Made by a program: the position numbers and the translations under genes. The notes under the pieces were generated by a model. The model was not told where the DNA came from. It did not search any database and was given only the letters and a program-made list of their open reading frames with translations. Shown in pieces: positions 14,780-27,260 of a stretch of 64,000 nt of DNA. Where the stretch lies: NCBI GenBank assembly GCA_013398275.1, contig VZSE01015197.1, forward strand, positions 1,174,911-1,238,910, in the 5' to 3' direction. This stretch comes from Promerops cafer. Its lineage: Eukaryota > Chordata > Aves > Passeriformes > Nectariniidae. How positions within the stretch are numbered: the stretch's first letter is position 1; each line of letters opens with the position of its first letter.

Positions 14780-15300
14780 CTCTTGACCAGCCTGGAAAAG
14801 GTGTCAGCCTCTGAACCACCAAACATAATTGCCCTTTTTACTCAGGGCTGGAGGCACAGGCTGGAAGAGAGAACATTCTGCCCGAGTGTCTTCTCCTGGT
14901 GAAGGGAGAAATGAAATGTCACACCAATTATCTGGGCAGTGGACAGTGTCAGGAAAACTGGCTGCAGCTCTGTGAAGCTGCAGCCAGAGCCCCAATTACT
15001 GAATGAGGCTGAGGGGTTTTTTTATGCTGTTGGCCCTTTACTGGGCTGTCACGCTGCACACAACAGAGCCCAGCACGCACGGGGTCACGAGGTGTGGCTG
15101 CAGCACCATGAGGCTCTGAGCCCTCGGTGAGGGTGGACCAGGGCATTCGGGCCGAAATCAGCCTTTGCTTTCAAAGCACAAAGTCATTTTGGTGGCATTC
15201 AGGACCAATCCCCCTGAAGGAGGTGAAACTGAATGTCTGCAGCTGATATCTGAGCAGTGATGGAGCTTGGAGTGATGCCTGGGTGCACAAAAAGCTGTGC
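14780..15300. other. GC-richer intronic island
   Basis: This half-kilobase segment is visibly richer in G and C than the flanking DOK6 intron and is open over roughly 60 codons in three overlapping frames, as expected for GC-rich sequence. No frame looks like a known domain. It contains a perfect 12-bp hairpin at 14958-14987. It could be a regulatory element, an old retro-insert or simply local composition. Confidence 0.4.
14958..14987. repeat. Perfect 12-bp inverted repeat (hairpin)
   Basis: The arms CTGGCTGCAGCT and AGCTGCAGCCAG are perfect reverse complements around a six-base loop (ctgtga). The arms contain CAGCTG-type E-box-like cores and PstI-like CTGCAG. No function can be assigned. 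It is simply the cleanest short hairpin in this part of the intron. Confidence 0.8.
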
Positions 15301-17427
15301 TCTGCTTCAGTGTTGTTTTGTTGGTTAGAGGAAAAAAAGTAATTCAGCACATCAAGAGTGTTTAAACAAGAGAGGGATTTCGACTGTTTCTCAGCAAAAC
15401 TCGGTCTGGCAAAAAGTACAACTGAATGTAAAATATAATAGACTATTTTTTATCAGGAAATTAAATCTTTTGGGGAAAAAAATTTCCAGTTTCTAGGTCA
15501 GACCAGGTCGTTCTCATCCAGATGCTTTAAATCCAAATTATACACTTTTCCAGTGCATGTAAAAAAATTGCACTGGGATACAGTCAATTAATATTCACAG
15601 TTTTCAGCAGGTGTGCTAACTTCTCATATGACAGTGGGACGTTCTGCTAAGTGCTGTGACATGACAGCAGCTGTGATAAATGGAGCTGCGATATTAAAAT
15701 CTTTTAAGCAGCAGTGGTATTCCAGCTGATAAAGCACCAGTTTAAAAAAATGGATTTATTTAGAGTTTCTAAGACAGGTAAACAGCCAAAGGAGTCCAGC
15801 AAGACACATTACAGGTGATAAAATGGTTAATGGTGTGTCACGGCTTACTATACTTCCATATATTTCTCTTCATTTCCCTCAATAATATTTAGTATATGCT
15901 CTATAAAGCATCCTTTTTTATCAAGTCCCCTTTTAAATGTGTGGGCTCTTGAGGAACACATAGTAGAAAGAGGATTTTTTCACCTGAGACAGCCTAGGAG
16001 TATGAAATAAATCCAACAAAGAAATAAATCCTACCTTCTATAGTGAAAAATAATGAAATTGTAAACTTCAAAAACATTCAAAATCTACTACAATATTTTT
16101 AAGATTCCTGACATTAGATCTTACATTTTCTGCAAATCACTCTCTAATGCTTAATGAAAAACATTTATACGTGATATTGCTGATGAACTTAAAAAACATG
16201 AAATGGAAATATGGAACTAGAGGTTGTATGAATCTTTAGAAAAGTTATATCTGATCTTGTCATCAAAAAGTTTTCCACCATCTATTGCTTGATGATATTT
16301 AAATTGTTAAATTAAAATAATAATTTAATTTAATATTAAAATTAATATTTCTCAAAATTTTAAAAAGTCAGCTATATCTCTTTTTTTATAATTTATCAAA
16401 TTAAAATTATTTTTCAAAAGGCTCTCATCTGCAAATAATATTTGGGAGGGGGGGATGGTTAGGTTGTTTTGTTATTTGCTGCGTTGTTTTTCCTAAAAAC
16501 AAAACCAACCTTCCTAACAATATATAACATTAAATGTTGTATATGGTGACAAAGAGAAATTAAATAGCAGACTTTAGAGAGACACAGGAAAGAAAATTTG
16601 AATAAATACTTCATATCAGCCATCAGATTTGAAAAAATCATCACAAAGTCTACCTATCTTTGGAAATGCACATTTACTATAATTTAATTTACAGACAAGT
16701 CCTACTGTAATCACCCTGCTTTCTAGTTGATTCTGGTTAGGCAGGAGTTAGAGCCATTACAAGATAATGCTAATGGGGGGAAAATGAAAGAGGCTCTGTT
16801 TGAAGAGGTGCTCCCTTTTGTCACTAAAAAGGACTGTACTCCATCCATGTGCTTTTACCTTTGAGCATCAAGGAGTAAAGCAGGTAGCACAGTGATTGCT
16901 GTTACTATAGAATAATGAAGAGTGTTTTACCCTCTGCATGGCATTCCAGGCAGAAAGATTAGAAAGCTGGAATCCTCCCAACCCTGTTCCGACTACATCA
17001 CAGGTGGATTGGGCAAGGGACAGATCATCTTAGGGATTTGATATTGATCAAAATTTGAAATTATTCTCACTGTTTTCATAGCTTCTAGTTGGTAGGTGAA
17101 AGATATGTGCGTATTAGGCTCTTGTTAGGCAAAAATAGGGCATCAAAAGAACTGGAAAGGATTTTGTGTGAAATCACAGAAGTGACTACAGTAGATGTAA
17201 AGTCTTTGATCGAAAGGTGATACTCAGTAAATCCAAAACTGCATTCTACTTTGAGGAAAGGAGGAAAAGCTTTCTGTCAGATGGTAACACTGCTCTTAAA
17301 CTTAGCTAAGAATGCTATTTGCCTGCTTTACTCAGTTCCAAGTTAAAATACTAAGATAATGCTTCCTTTTCCTCCAACCCACTTCTTGCATAGGTGCTGT
17401 CATATCAAGCAGCAAGTCCTGTAGACG

Positions 17428-17567
17428 TTTTCCTCTTCTTTTCTCTTTTCTTTCTTTTCTTTTCTTTTCTTTTCTTTTCTTTTCTTTTCTTTTCTTTTCT
17501 TTTCTTTTCTTTTCTTTTCTTTTCTTTTCTTTTCTTTTCTTTTCTTTTTTCTTTTCTCTTTCTTTTT
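17428..17567 (+). repeat. (TTTTC)n microsatellite in a 140-nt polypyrimidine tract
   Basis: The + strand is uninterrupted pyrimidine for about 140 bases, with a pure TTTTC pentamer array over roughly 17452-17546 and degenerate edges. The Lys/Glu/Arg-rich ORFs on the - strand and Phe/Leu/Ser-rich ORFs on the + strand are translations of this repeat and not genes. Long mirror-like polypurine/polypyrimidine tracts can form triplex DNA; that is general knowledge, not shown here. Confidence 0.95.
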
Positions 17568-20500
17568 GGGGGGAAGGAAATTCAAGATATTGTAGCACAT
17601 CTCTGCTTTGTCCAGGCACTTAATTTTTAAAATGAAGACAAATAATAGCTGGCTGGTAGAAACAGCAACACTGCATTTTTCAGTGTGTTCTTTGCTGCTA
17701 ATGCTTCCTTATTTTTGCTCTTAAAGTAACAATTTAGTAGGGATAGGATGGGTCTGTAATGGATCATGATGGTCCAGCTGCCTGAGTCGTTGTTATTTAG
17801 TCATTCTACCAAAGATATAAATATTGGATTTCCCCTTGCTCATTGCTTCTACTGAAATCCCTAGGTATTGGCCGAGAAACACATTTATAGGCACAAAGCG
17901 TATGGTTCACAACCTTCAGCAGCACATCTGAATACCTTCTAAAATTTAGATAGCTCCCCAGCTGCATTTTAAATTCAGTTCCAGATTATCCTCTAAGGTA
18001 AATGGACAGACAGATTTCACATCCCAGAAAATTTCCTTTTTTACTTTATGGTTGTTCTCAAAAGGCAAAAAATGCTTGTTTCATTTTGTTTTTTCAAAGT
18101 GAATTTATGAAACCAGGTATTATTGTACTGACCAGCAGACATTTTGTGCTAGTACCTCAGTTTCTGAGCTGCTTTAGAGGCTTCTGTAGCCATTGCTGTA
18201 TTTCATTAAATATTCATTGCAAAGAGACATAAGTAGAAGTAGCTAACTGGATCCCATTCTCCCACTTATGAAGGAAAATATAAAATCTTAAAAGAATGCA
18301 AAGATCATGTGAGAGACAAAGCTCTCCAAGAATCATGGAATGCTCCCTCTTCCGTGCCTTAGTAGTGCTCATGTCTGCAGCTGCAACACTATATAAAGAA
18401 AATTATTTTAACTGCAAGTTCAAGCAATGAGATGTAAATATGGTGATTTTGCGATGCAGAATCAGTGTCCTGAATAATCAGGATAGTGGAGTCATCACTG
18501 GTGTGAGCTATAACATGAAAGATTGTAGTTCTTTTTCTGGTTGTGGAATAAATACCCATCTATATTTTGTTAATAGAAACCTGTTCAATAAGAGTTAACT
18601 CACACCTCAGCCTGAGGACTCAGCTAAGGAATACACATTACTGCTTTGTTCTGTTTAAAAAGTGATGAGTAAAAGTCCTCACAATTTCTAATTTTTATTT
18701 ATTATTGCTCCAGGGAGGAATAGGCTATAAAGACATAAATTGGAAAAACTGGTAAAAGTAATTGGCTTTATGAAATTGTTTTTTATGGGGTTTGGGTTTT
18801 TTGTTTGTTTTGTTAGTTGTTTCCCTTTAAATTGTCCTCACTGTACTCTTAAAATAGAGAATATATACGATTAATTTTAGTCTGGCTTTGCTCTTGCAAC
18901 CTGAAGCGGGTACCTCATACAGCACAGTTTTGCAAGCTGCCATTTTGCCTTAGTGTAAAAGTATGATATCATGTTTCACCAGATGTGGTACCTGCAGAGT
19001 TGTCATTTCTGCTGAATTCATACTTTAACTTCCTTTTAAATCACAGCTGATTTTTAGCTCTCTAAATTCCCATTTTTTTTTGTCCAGCCAGAAAGCTGCC
19101 TGTATTCTATCATTTACTTCCCTCCTTTTAGAGCTGTACTAGTAAACCCAAAAATTTACATGCAAGGTAATAATTTTTGCAGTGTTCATGGAGAAGTAGT
19201 ACCATAACTCAGGAATACTGTCTCATATTGTATGCTTCCACATTATATGCTGCTCTGCTGTAATAGGCACTGAAAGGAAAAATAATAGCACAAAAGGCAG
19301 CAAGCCATGGTGGCAGAAGCTGGTTTAAATCTCTTTTGTGTCTGAGCTGCAGTTTCTGGATTTCACAGGCTACTGTGTGACTGCCAATAGCTGCAAATGA
19401 CTGGAGCACTGGATGGTCTAGACATAAGTAAGAAATTCCAGAGATTTCATTCAGGAACTGTGAAGTGGGTCCTCTATATTACTTTTCTTTCCCTTCGACT
19501 GCTGATGGCTCCATGATATCCCTCTTGCTGTTAGCTAAACTGCTACCAACCACCAATACCTGTAGCATTCAACCCTTCTGGGAGATTAATTCATCTTTGT
19601 TCACCTCAGCATCTCTTGCTGGTGTGCTACAACTGCAGACATTCATAATGAATTTAAAATCTGTGTTACAGCTCCTTCCAGTTAAAGCCAATGGCAAAAT
19701 TGCCATCAGTAAAGTACCTTGCTTTAATGTCACACTCTTTTCTCTAAATGTCTGTAGGAAATGTAATTACTTTGTACGTGTCATGTTCTGATATGATTGC
19801 TGCTTATTGTCTTGTGCTGTGGGCACTATTTTTTTTGCCATTTCCTGGCTTGCTTTAGTAACACTTAACTAACAGGCAGTGAGATAGGACAGGATGAATG
19901 TCATTTAAGAGGAGATAGTTCTCTAGCCCTTCCTGCTTCAGCAGATCAGTCAATTGGGTTTGTCAGGGCTCTCTTCCCAGCAGCTGGAATCAAGGAAATC
20001 TTTTGAAGGAACTGCTGCTGTGCTGCTCAAAGAGCTTCTGTGATTTGAGAGGCCACAAAAGGAATGCTAACAAAAAACCATCCTCAGCTAAGGAACGGAG
20101 AAAAGCAGAACACAGGACGGAATATTTACAAGTGTAATAATGAATTTCCAGGGAAGGCACGTGGGTGGTAATTTCAGTGTTTTTTACTATTACCATTGGT
20201 TTCCATATTCTGTTTATTTGCTTATTGCAGGGGGGAGATGGGTGTGGAAGGAAGTGCTTTGACTTAAGCTGTTTCTTCTCTTGTCTGAAAAAGGAAAAGA
20301 GACTCCTCCCATCTCCAGAAACAAGCAGATCGAGCTCTTTGTGTACCCTTACCAGATTTACCTCCACTCATTTCCTCTACTGTTACACAGGTCTGATAAA
20401 AATGGCACAGTTTGTTCACACTGAATCACAGTGAATTCCCTTGCAGGGGAAAAAAAAAAAAAAAAGCAAAAGAACATCACTTGCATCCCTCAGTGAATTA

Positions 20501-21886
20501 GAGCCATTGTTTTTGATTTCCTGGTGGGTAATTGAAGGCTTTTACAGCTAGAAGAAATTATTTATAGAGTCATGAAAAATGGATTAACTTTCCTGAGTGC
20601 TTCATTGATGTTTTAGACATCTAGTTTATTCCAATTAAACTTCTATAATCTAAAAATCAATAAACTTCTTTATTTTAGAGAATAAATTATAGAGGAAAAT
20701 AATTTGTTTAGTCTCTGTGAACTACCTTATTGCCACATATTTTATATATGCAATCTCTGCAAGGAACAAAAGAACTCAGAGTGCTGTTACACTCAGTACA
20801 GACAGAAATCTTTCCTTTATTCCATCCATTTCATAAACTGTTCAACCACTTGCAATGGCTACCACCAAACACCTCAAAATATACCTCAAATACATGTTAT
20901 AAAATCCATTTCTGTATTTTTTGTGTACTGTGCCTGCTGTCTCAAGTCTTATAATGGACAGTCTATAATTTCAATCTGCACTTAAACAAAAAGTCCTTTC
21001 TCCTTTAGAATTGCTGGACAGGTTTGTCTTCCTGCCTTCAAGTGTTTCAGGAAACTTTTTAACATTTCCAGAGAGCTAATTATCTGCTAATACAATATTT
21101 CACTTTTACATGGCATCTACAATTACTATCTAGTTGCAGCTTGAAATAACATTAAGGTCTTTTAAAGAATATTTCTAAGGACAATTTCATAGAAAGTTAT
21201 TTCATAGAGAGCCCAAATCTGAATAGCAAATGGTTTAATAAATGCTTTTAATATATGGGTAAAAAAGTAGATTTTGAAAGGTAGAAGTTCTGAAAGCAGT
21301 GTTTCATCCCTGCATATAGTAATGTGAGATCTCTGAATTTTTCTCATTGATGGCAGAAAAAAAAAAAAAACGGAAAATCTTTAGTCAGTTTAAATAGCTC
21401 ATTTGATCAAGCTGGGAAAGGTGTTTTTTATCTCCCACAAACCACCCTCCTCCTTCTCTCCCCAGCAAAATATACACAAGCAAGACTAATTCCCTGTGTT
21501 ACAACATAAATACAAAGTTCCTTGAAGGAAAGGCACTTTACCAGAGTCCAAGACTTTTTCCTGTTCTTGGATGACATTGTCTACAGTTTGAACAGTACTT
21601 TGTCCTCAGATACTTCTAGGGAGGTGTTGTAATGGGTAATGGGATGACTCTCAGTTTTGTAACAAAAGTAGAAGAAAATGATCAAAAACAGGTCATGAAT
21701 TTTGCTGCTTTTATGAAGTGAGAAACTCTAGTGTGGTTCAAACAAGACTGAATCTGCAGTGCAACCATTTGCTGAGGTAATCTCAGGCACAGCTGATGCT
21801 AAAATGATAGTCCTGTTGATGCCTCAGGTTTTAGCTTTTGTATTTGTCAAATTCTGTACCGCTTTAGTGTGTAGTTCTGAGCTTCA
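17568..21886 (+). other. DOK6: DOK6 intron, no gene recognised
   Basis: This is AT-rich intronic sequence with A runs near 20450 and 21358 and G/T-rich low complexity near 18787-18830. The longest frames (about 125 codons on the - strand near 20 kb and 108 codons on the + strand near 19.5 kb) lack splice signals or family resemblance. Nothing else is recognisable. Confidence 0.5.
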
Positions 21887-22285
21887 TGTTAAGGGATGGT
21901 AAGCTCTCTTCACAGAGTAGGTAGACAAAACAATTCCTTCTCAAGCTGGGGACCAAGGACAAAGGATCCAAATCTCAGGCCCAAGAGCATAAACAATGGT
22001 GGACTGAAGAAAGAAAAACAAGAAGGATGGGACTTCATAATCTAAAGCTGTAATTGGAAAATTAACTCCAGTATGCTAATGGACCAGAACTTATAAATGT
22101 GAGAGATCCCGTAACCGGTCATCCATTTTGTGACCATTTTGGGTTCATCTTGGGTGTAGCCCTGGCTGGGCTCTTGTACTGCCCAAGGTGTATCCATTGA
22201 GGACTTCTAATAAATACCTACTTTATTCTTTAATTCTGTCTAGCCTCTGTTCTAGGTCAGCCTTCACAAGGCATCACTGTTACAC
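21887..22285 (+). mobile_element. Avian endogenous retrovirus LTR, probably solo
   Basis: The element starts near a TGTTAAGG and ends near the block that reads aaggcatcactgttaca. It has LTR architecture in order: a TATAAA box at 22092-22097, a short R-like segment, an AATAAA signal at 22209-22214, and a closing region with tctagcctctgttctaggt. The middle (ccggtcatccattttgtgacc, cttgtactgcccaaggtgta) resembles bird ERVL-type LTRs as I recall them. No gag, pol or env sequence flanks it, so it looks like a solo LTR. It sits in the sense orientation of DOK6. Exact ends and target duplication could not be fixed. Confidence 0.75.
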
Positions 22286-25159
22286 CTCAGAACCATTTCC
22301 AACAGCCAGGCATTCCTGCCTTTTTCAACAGCCCAGAAGGGGAGCATATCAGACTCCACAGTGGAAACCAAACATGCATAAAACATGTTTTGCAGTTTGA
22401 TTTGCCTTTTTTGTGTGTTTGTTTTTGATAAGGGTTAGTTTTGCTAACATCAATCTCCCTATTTGCCTGTCTCTTCGAGTGTGCAAAGAAACTGGCTGGG
22501 AGCACAAAAGGAAGGGCTCAGATGTACCACCTGCATGTCTTACACTTTATGTTTTATATGTGTTTAGTTCTCACGTTCTGTTCACATAATAAAATTTTAT
22601 TTTAATATGGTTTTTGTAGAATAGATATCCATTTGGGCTGGCATAAATTCTTTATCCCCATTTTTCCCTATGTTAAGCAATGAAAGCCATACTGCCTGCC
22701 AATTTTTTCTCTATTTTTTTAATTTTTTTTTCCAATCAAGTCTGTATTTTATTTATATAAAATGTGGTGAAAAACATATTCCCTCCATCCTGTCAGACCA
22801 AATTTGCTCTCTGACTTTGTTCTCAGACCTCATGTGCTGAGTTTCATTTTACGGCAATTTTTTTATAGGCTAGTGATAAATCTTTGTGAATGGAGTGTTT
22901 GTAATGAAAATACTACCAGGCCAGGAAATATTGGCCACACTAAAGATCAGCAGAATTATAACAGACACAAGATTAAACAGTACTGATCAATCAGCCCCCA
23001 ATAGTACCCCCTTTTCAAAGGCAGTATACTATCTCCACACTACACACTTTTTATGGGTGTAAGTAATTTTTTCCTTCGTTTCACTTTAGATACTCTAATA
23101 TTAAATTAGAAATTCACTGTTTCACTCCGTCTCTCTAGTATCAGTTGAATTTCATCAGGCCTGTATAGAGTTTTCTGGAATAGTGTATCCAAGGGGAAAT
23201 GTCAACATGATTTGAAATGCAATAAATATTTAAAAGTGACATATTCCATAACATCAAAGTGATATGCAATGTATAAATTTGCATTTTTACATTGAATTTT
23301 TCAGTAAGATGCTTTCTGTTATATCAGTGATAGATTTAGGCATTGATTTTTTAATGATCTATCTGATAAAATCTCTCTTTTGACTGGGCATTTAGTTTGG
23401 CTGTAATAAAAACACAACATAAACATTTTGAGGAAGGGAAAAGTGAACAGTGAGCTAACAAATTGGTAAACCAGGGTGATAACACCACATACATAGCTAC
23501 CAGCTTTAAATTATTATACATGTACTTTGCAAGGATGTAAAAGAAAATTATACTCCAAATCAATTTCTGCCCAGAGATGTACCATCAGTTGACTGTCATA
23601 ATGACTTCATGCTCTATTCAGGAATTAAAAGCAGATAGCAAAGTGTGGAGCTCTACCTACTTAGACACAGCAGAAAATTATTTAAGAAAAAGTAACTCAA
23701 TCCACACAATTTTATCTACCCTTCATATTTGTTCCTTTTTTCACTAGCTTTGTATTTTTCCTGCTTTTCAATTATCACAGGAGCAGGTTAAATTTTCAGA
23801 GTATTTTCTTTTGTTGGTTTGTTATGTCTCTAGGATACAAAATAAACACTAAAATAATTTTCTTGTTGGAGTTTTCCCTAGCTGTTGTCTCTTCCCCCCA
23901 CTTTAGCCTTTCCTTGCACTTAGGATCAGAGCATCCTTTTCTTCTTATTTCTTGTATTTTGCAATTGGATCTCATTCAAATGTTCCTTGAAGTGAAGGAA
24001 ATTGTCACTTGCAGAAATTTTTCCTCTTCCTTTTTTTTTTTTTTCCTTAGTATTACCAACATCGAATGTCTGCTTTGTGAAGTTTCTGTTAAAAAGTTCA
24101 TTGAGTTTTGAGCTTGGATAGGAAAGTGAAACTATATGCATTATGTATAAAAATGCTGAGTCTTTGTTTACTTTTGTGGTGAATGAAATAAATTTACTTG
24201 GCACAGGCACAAGTTCAGGAACAGCTAGTATTCTCATTTTAAACCTCGATTTTACAACTTATGTGGAGATGGTTTATATTAGCTTTATATTAGTTTCTGG
24301 TTGACTGAGCCTGTGGTTTAAAGAATAAATTAGGCCACCTTGGACAAAGTTCTCAGCCTTTTCAGGTAGCTTTGTTAGGGCACTCATTCAAGATCTTATT
24401 TACTGTAAATTAACTTGCCAGTATTTTGGTACATTTTGGTACTAAGCTGCCCACATTTCCTCTCAAAAGCATTTCTTCAAGGTCGTGATGCCTGTATCTT
24501 TCAGTACAAAACAAAATCCTTGACCAAAGTCACTTCTCCATACACACAAATTTTGGATCATCTGTGTAATGGTTCAGAGAAACCTGCAACTCTCCTAACT
24601 TAGTGCAAGTCAGGAAGAGCTCAATACCTTCTTTAACTGATCTTTTAAAAACATTGAGGATTTTTTTCTCTCACAAGAAAAATGGCTGGGAAGAAAATAT
24701 TTCATTGTATTACAGAATAGGTTGGGTTGCAAGATGAGGCTGCCCGATGCCAGCCTATCAAGGTTCCCTGAAAAATACTTTTAAATCAATAAAGTAAAAA
24801 TTCAAAGTATCACTGCAGAAAATGTCACTTCTATAGGATCCATGAAACCAAACTCAGAAATCCTTCTTTCTGAGAGTCTTCAGCTGGAAAATTATGTTTA
24901 TTTTGTAGCAAATTTGGACCTTAGCCTAATTTTGTGTCAAGTGGGAACGTGACTGAACCTTCTTCAACTGTGTTGGCATAGTTAAAGAGCTGGACCCAGG
25001 ACAGAGAGTGAGAGGAGGCTGGTTTAGTACTACAACATTAGCATAAGTGTAAAAAGCTGCAAAGACAAAATGAATGAATCTCTGCAAGGATTGGTGGGGT
25101 CTTTATATGGGAGACAACATAAGAAAGCTAAATACAAGCTTATTATGCTTACCTGCACA
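22286..25159 (+). other. DOK6: DOK6 intron, no gene recognised
   Basis: This is AT-rich sequence between the LTR and the first arm of the inverted repeat. There are T runs near 22720 and 24030, but no recognisable exon, repeat family or RNA gene. Confidence 0.5.
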
Positions 25160-25258
25160 TTTGCAGCATTTTTGTTAAGACACAGGACAGAGTGGGAAAG
25201 GCAATGTAACTATGCATTGAAATCCCACTAGGGAAAATTAAACTCTTACTGAAAAGAA
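25160..25258 (+). repeat. Perfect 99-bp inverted repeat, left arm
   Basis: The 99 bases from tttgcagcatttttgttaag to cttactgaaaagaa are the exact reverse complement of 27162-27260. After a single mismatch the match continues seven bases inward (taaattt), so 106 of 107 positions agree. Outer flanks do not match. No target-site duplication or known transposon terminus is evident. Confidence 0.97.
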
Positions 25259-27161
25259 CTAAATTTGCACAAAACTACAGAAATTGCTGCTCTACTTTCT
25301 TTTACTTAATCTCCTTGAAGTTCAGGCACCCAGACTTACAGTTAGAGATAATAATTAGAAGAGCACAAGTCAAAGAGATATAGTATGTAAAACAGATCAG
25401 TTTTTCCAAACCTGTGTCAGATTTTGGCTGCAGAAACATGAGCAAAAAGGGAAAGGAAATATAAGATGTGTGAATAACTTACTTTTCTCTGCCCTGGGTG
25501 GAGATAGGTAGTAGGGATTTATATATGTCTCCTCCCTTTATAAACACACAGAAATGCATCATTAGGAAAAAAAAATCCTAATGGAAACCAATTAGAAGTA
25601 GAGAGCAAGATAAACCTACTCATCCTTGAGAAAGATGTGGTTGATGTTCTAATAATTCTACCACAGGAGCTACATCAACTTGTGATAGTCTAAGTAGGTG
25701 ATTCACAGGTTAAGTGCAGCAGGACAGCAAGTATTTAAAAACACTTCCCAGAAAAACACAGCAGCAATTAAGCCGACCTGGCCCTCAGTCAATAGATTGG
25801 CTTTAATTACATGTTTCAAGCTTTTAAATACCTGCTATTTTAGGTAGGGGTACAGATGAAATAATGCTTGTTTTTCCTGTGCATAATATTTACAAGCAAT
25901 TCACATTGTAGGCATTGAAACAATTTTTCTGTGTTTCAAAATATTGACATGTAGACATGCTCTTCACGAATTCCAGAATTCTTGTGCCAAAATTGGAATG
26001 TTGAAAATCAGCATATTGTAAATTTACTGGTCTTAAACTGGCAATCCTGCAGTCTCTTCTGCATGCATATGTAAAACTCCTTCTTCTCTAGAAGAGGACT
26101 TGATGACAGTGCCAAAGACTTTTAAGTTAAATACTTCCAATTCTGGAAAGTGATATGACTGTAACGAATATGTATCTACTCAGGTACTTACTAATCTTGA
26201 TGCCGTACAGGAAAAAAGTTACTATTTTTATTTCAAATTCTGAGGAAAATGAAAATGTTTTTCAATGAAGAATGGAAGAGAAATATTTTAAATGGGGGGG
26301 GCTGAGAGTTTGTCATTCACTTCCTTCATATATTTCCTATGTATTTTATTCTCAATTTAAATTAGTTTTATTCAAAATATTTATTATAAACAAACTAAGC
26401 CATTTTCTTAAAAATCGATCTCAAAAATTAGGTTTCTTGATATTCTTTCTCCCTTCAGCAAGATATATGTATCTGATGAAATTAAATCCAAAACTATTTT
26501 AGAATATATGAAAGTTGGAGCCCAGCTGTGTTCCCTGGAGTTTTTATTCCAACTGCAGTTAAATTCAAAGGAAAATTTGTGTTTCTTTATTTGGAACTGA
26601 AACAGGCCCACAGTTTCAGTTTCAATAAGTATATGGAAATCAATATGCTGTAATGTAGTTTATGCTGTTTTTCAGTTTCCATCTGCTGCCTTCCATTGCG
26701 TCTTTTTGTGAGTGACAGCATAATAATTGCTGTACCAATTAATGCCCTTGCAATCCAACTGCATCATTACTGCAAAATAAATGTTTTGCTTTGTAGCAGT
26801 TTGTCCTGCTATGAAACTTTGCTTTAGTTATTCCAATCATCTAACAGCAGAAAAGGAAAAGCTGCTTTGTCATCAGTAGCTCAATAGAAGACACTGTATA
26901 TTCAATACAGAGAGTTGGCAGAATTTTAACCAGTATCAATATATAAATAGGATAGCAGCAATCATTTATTTTCTGCCTTAAATGAAAGTATCCTTTTTGA
27001 TGCAATAATAGACACTTAACTGATTTGAGACCGAAGTAGGGGGTTTTTTTGGAGAAATGTTTTTTCTTTATCCAGAATAAAATACGGAGTCTCTTTCTTT
27101 GCAACAAAAGCTCTTACAGGATAAAAGCTTCCATCTGAAATAAGCAGTCATAAAAATTTAT
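25259..27161. other. 1.9-kb spacer inside the inverted repeat
   Basis: This is AT-rich sequence with no transposase-like or other convincing open frame; the longest frames are under 90 codons. If the arms were the termini of a DNA transposon, this interior would be expected to hold transposase remains, and none is recognisable. Confidence 0.6.
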
Positions 27162-27260
27162 TTCTTTTCAGTAAGAGTTTAATTTTCCCTAGTGGGATTT
27201 CAATGCATAGTTACATTGCCTTTCCCACTCTGTCCTGTGTCTTAACAAAAATGCTGCAAA
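27162..27260 (-). repeat. Perfect 99-bp inverted repeat, right arm
   Basis: This is the reverse-complement partner of 25160-25258 (ttcttttcagtaagagttta to caaaaatgctgcaaa) with no mismatch over 99 bases. In a DOK6 pre-mRNA the two arms could pair into a 99-bp duplex closing a 1.9-kb loop; this is inferred from sequence only. Confidence 0.97.

Larger units (their letters stand above)
14348..17427 (+). other. DOK6: DOK6 intron, no gene recognised
   Basis: Apart from the GC-richer island at 14.8-15.3 kb, this stretch is AT-rich, with a particularly A/T-only patch around 16290-16410. I see no exon, RNA gene or recognisable transposon. Confidence 0.5.

Noticed and set aside
17332..17630. Lys/Glu/Arg-rich and Phe/Leu/Ser-rich ORFs
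   Set aside because: They are translations of the TTTTC microsatellite.
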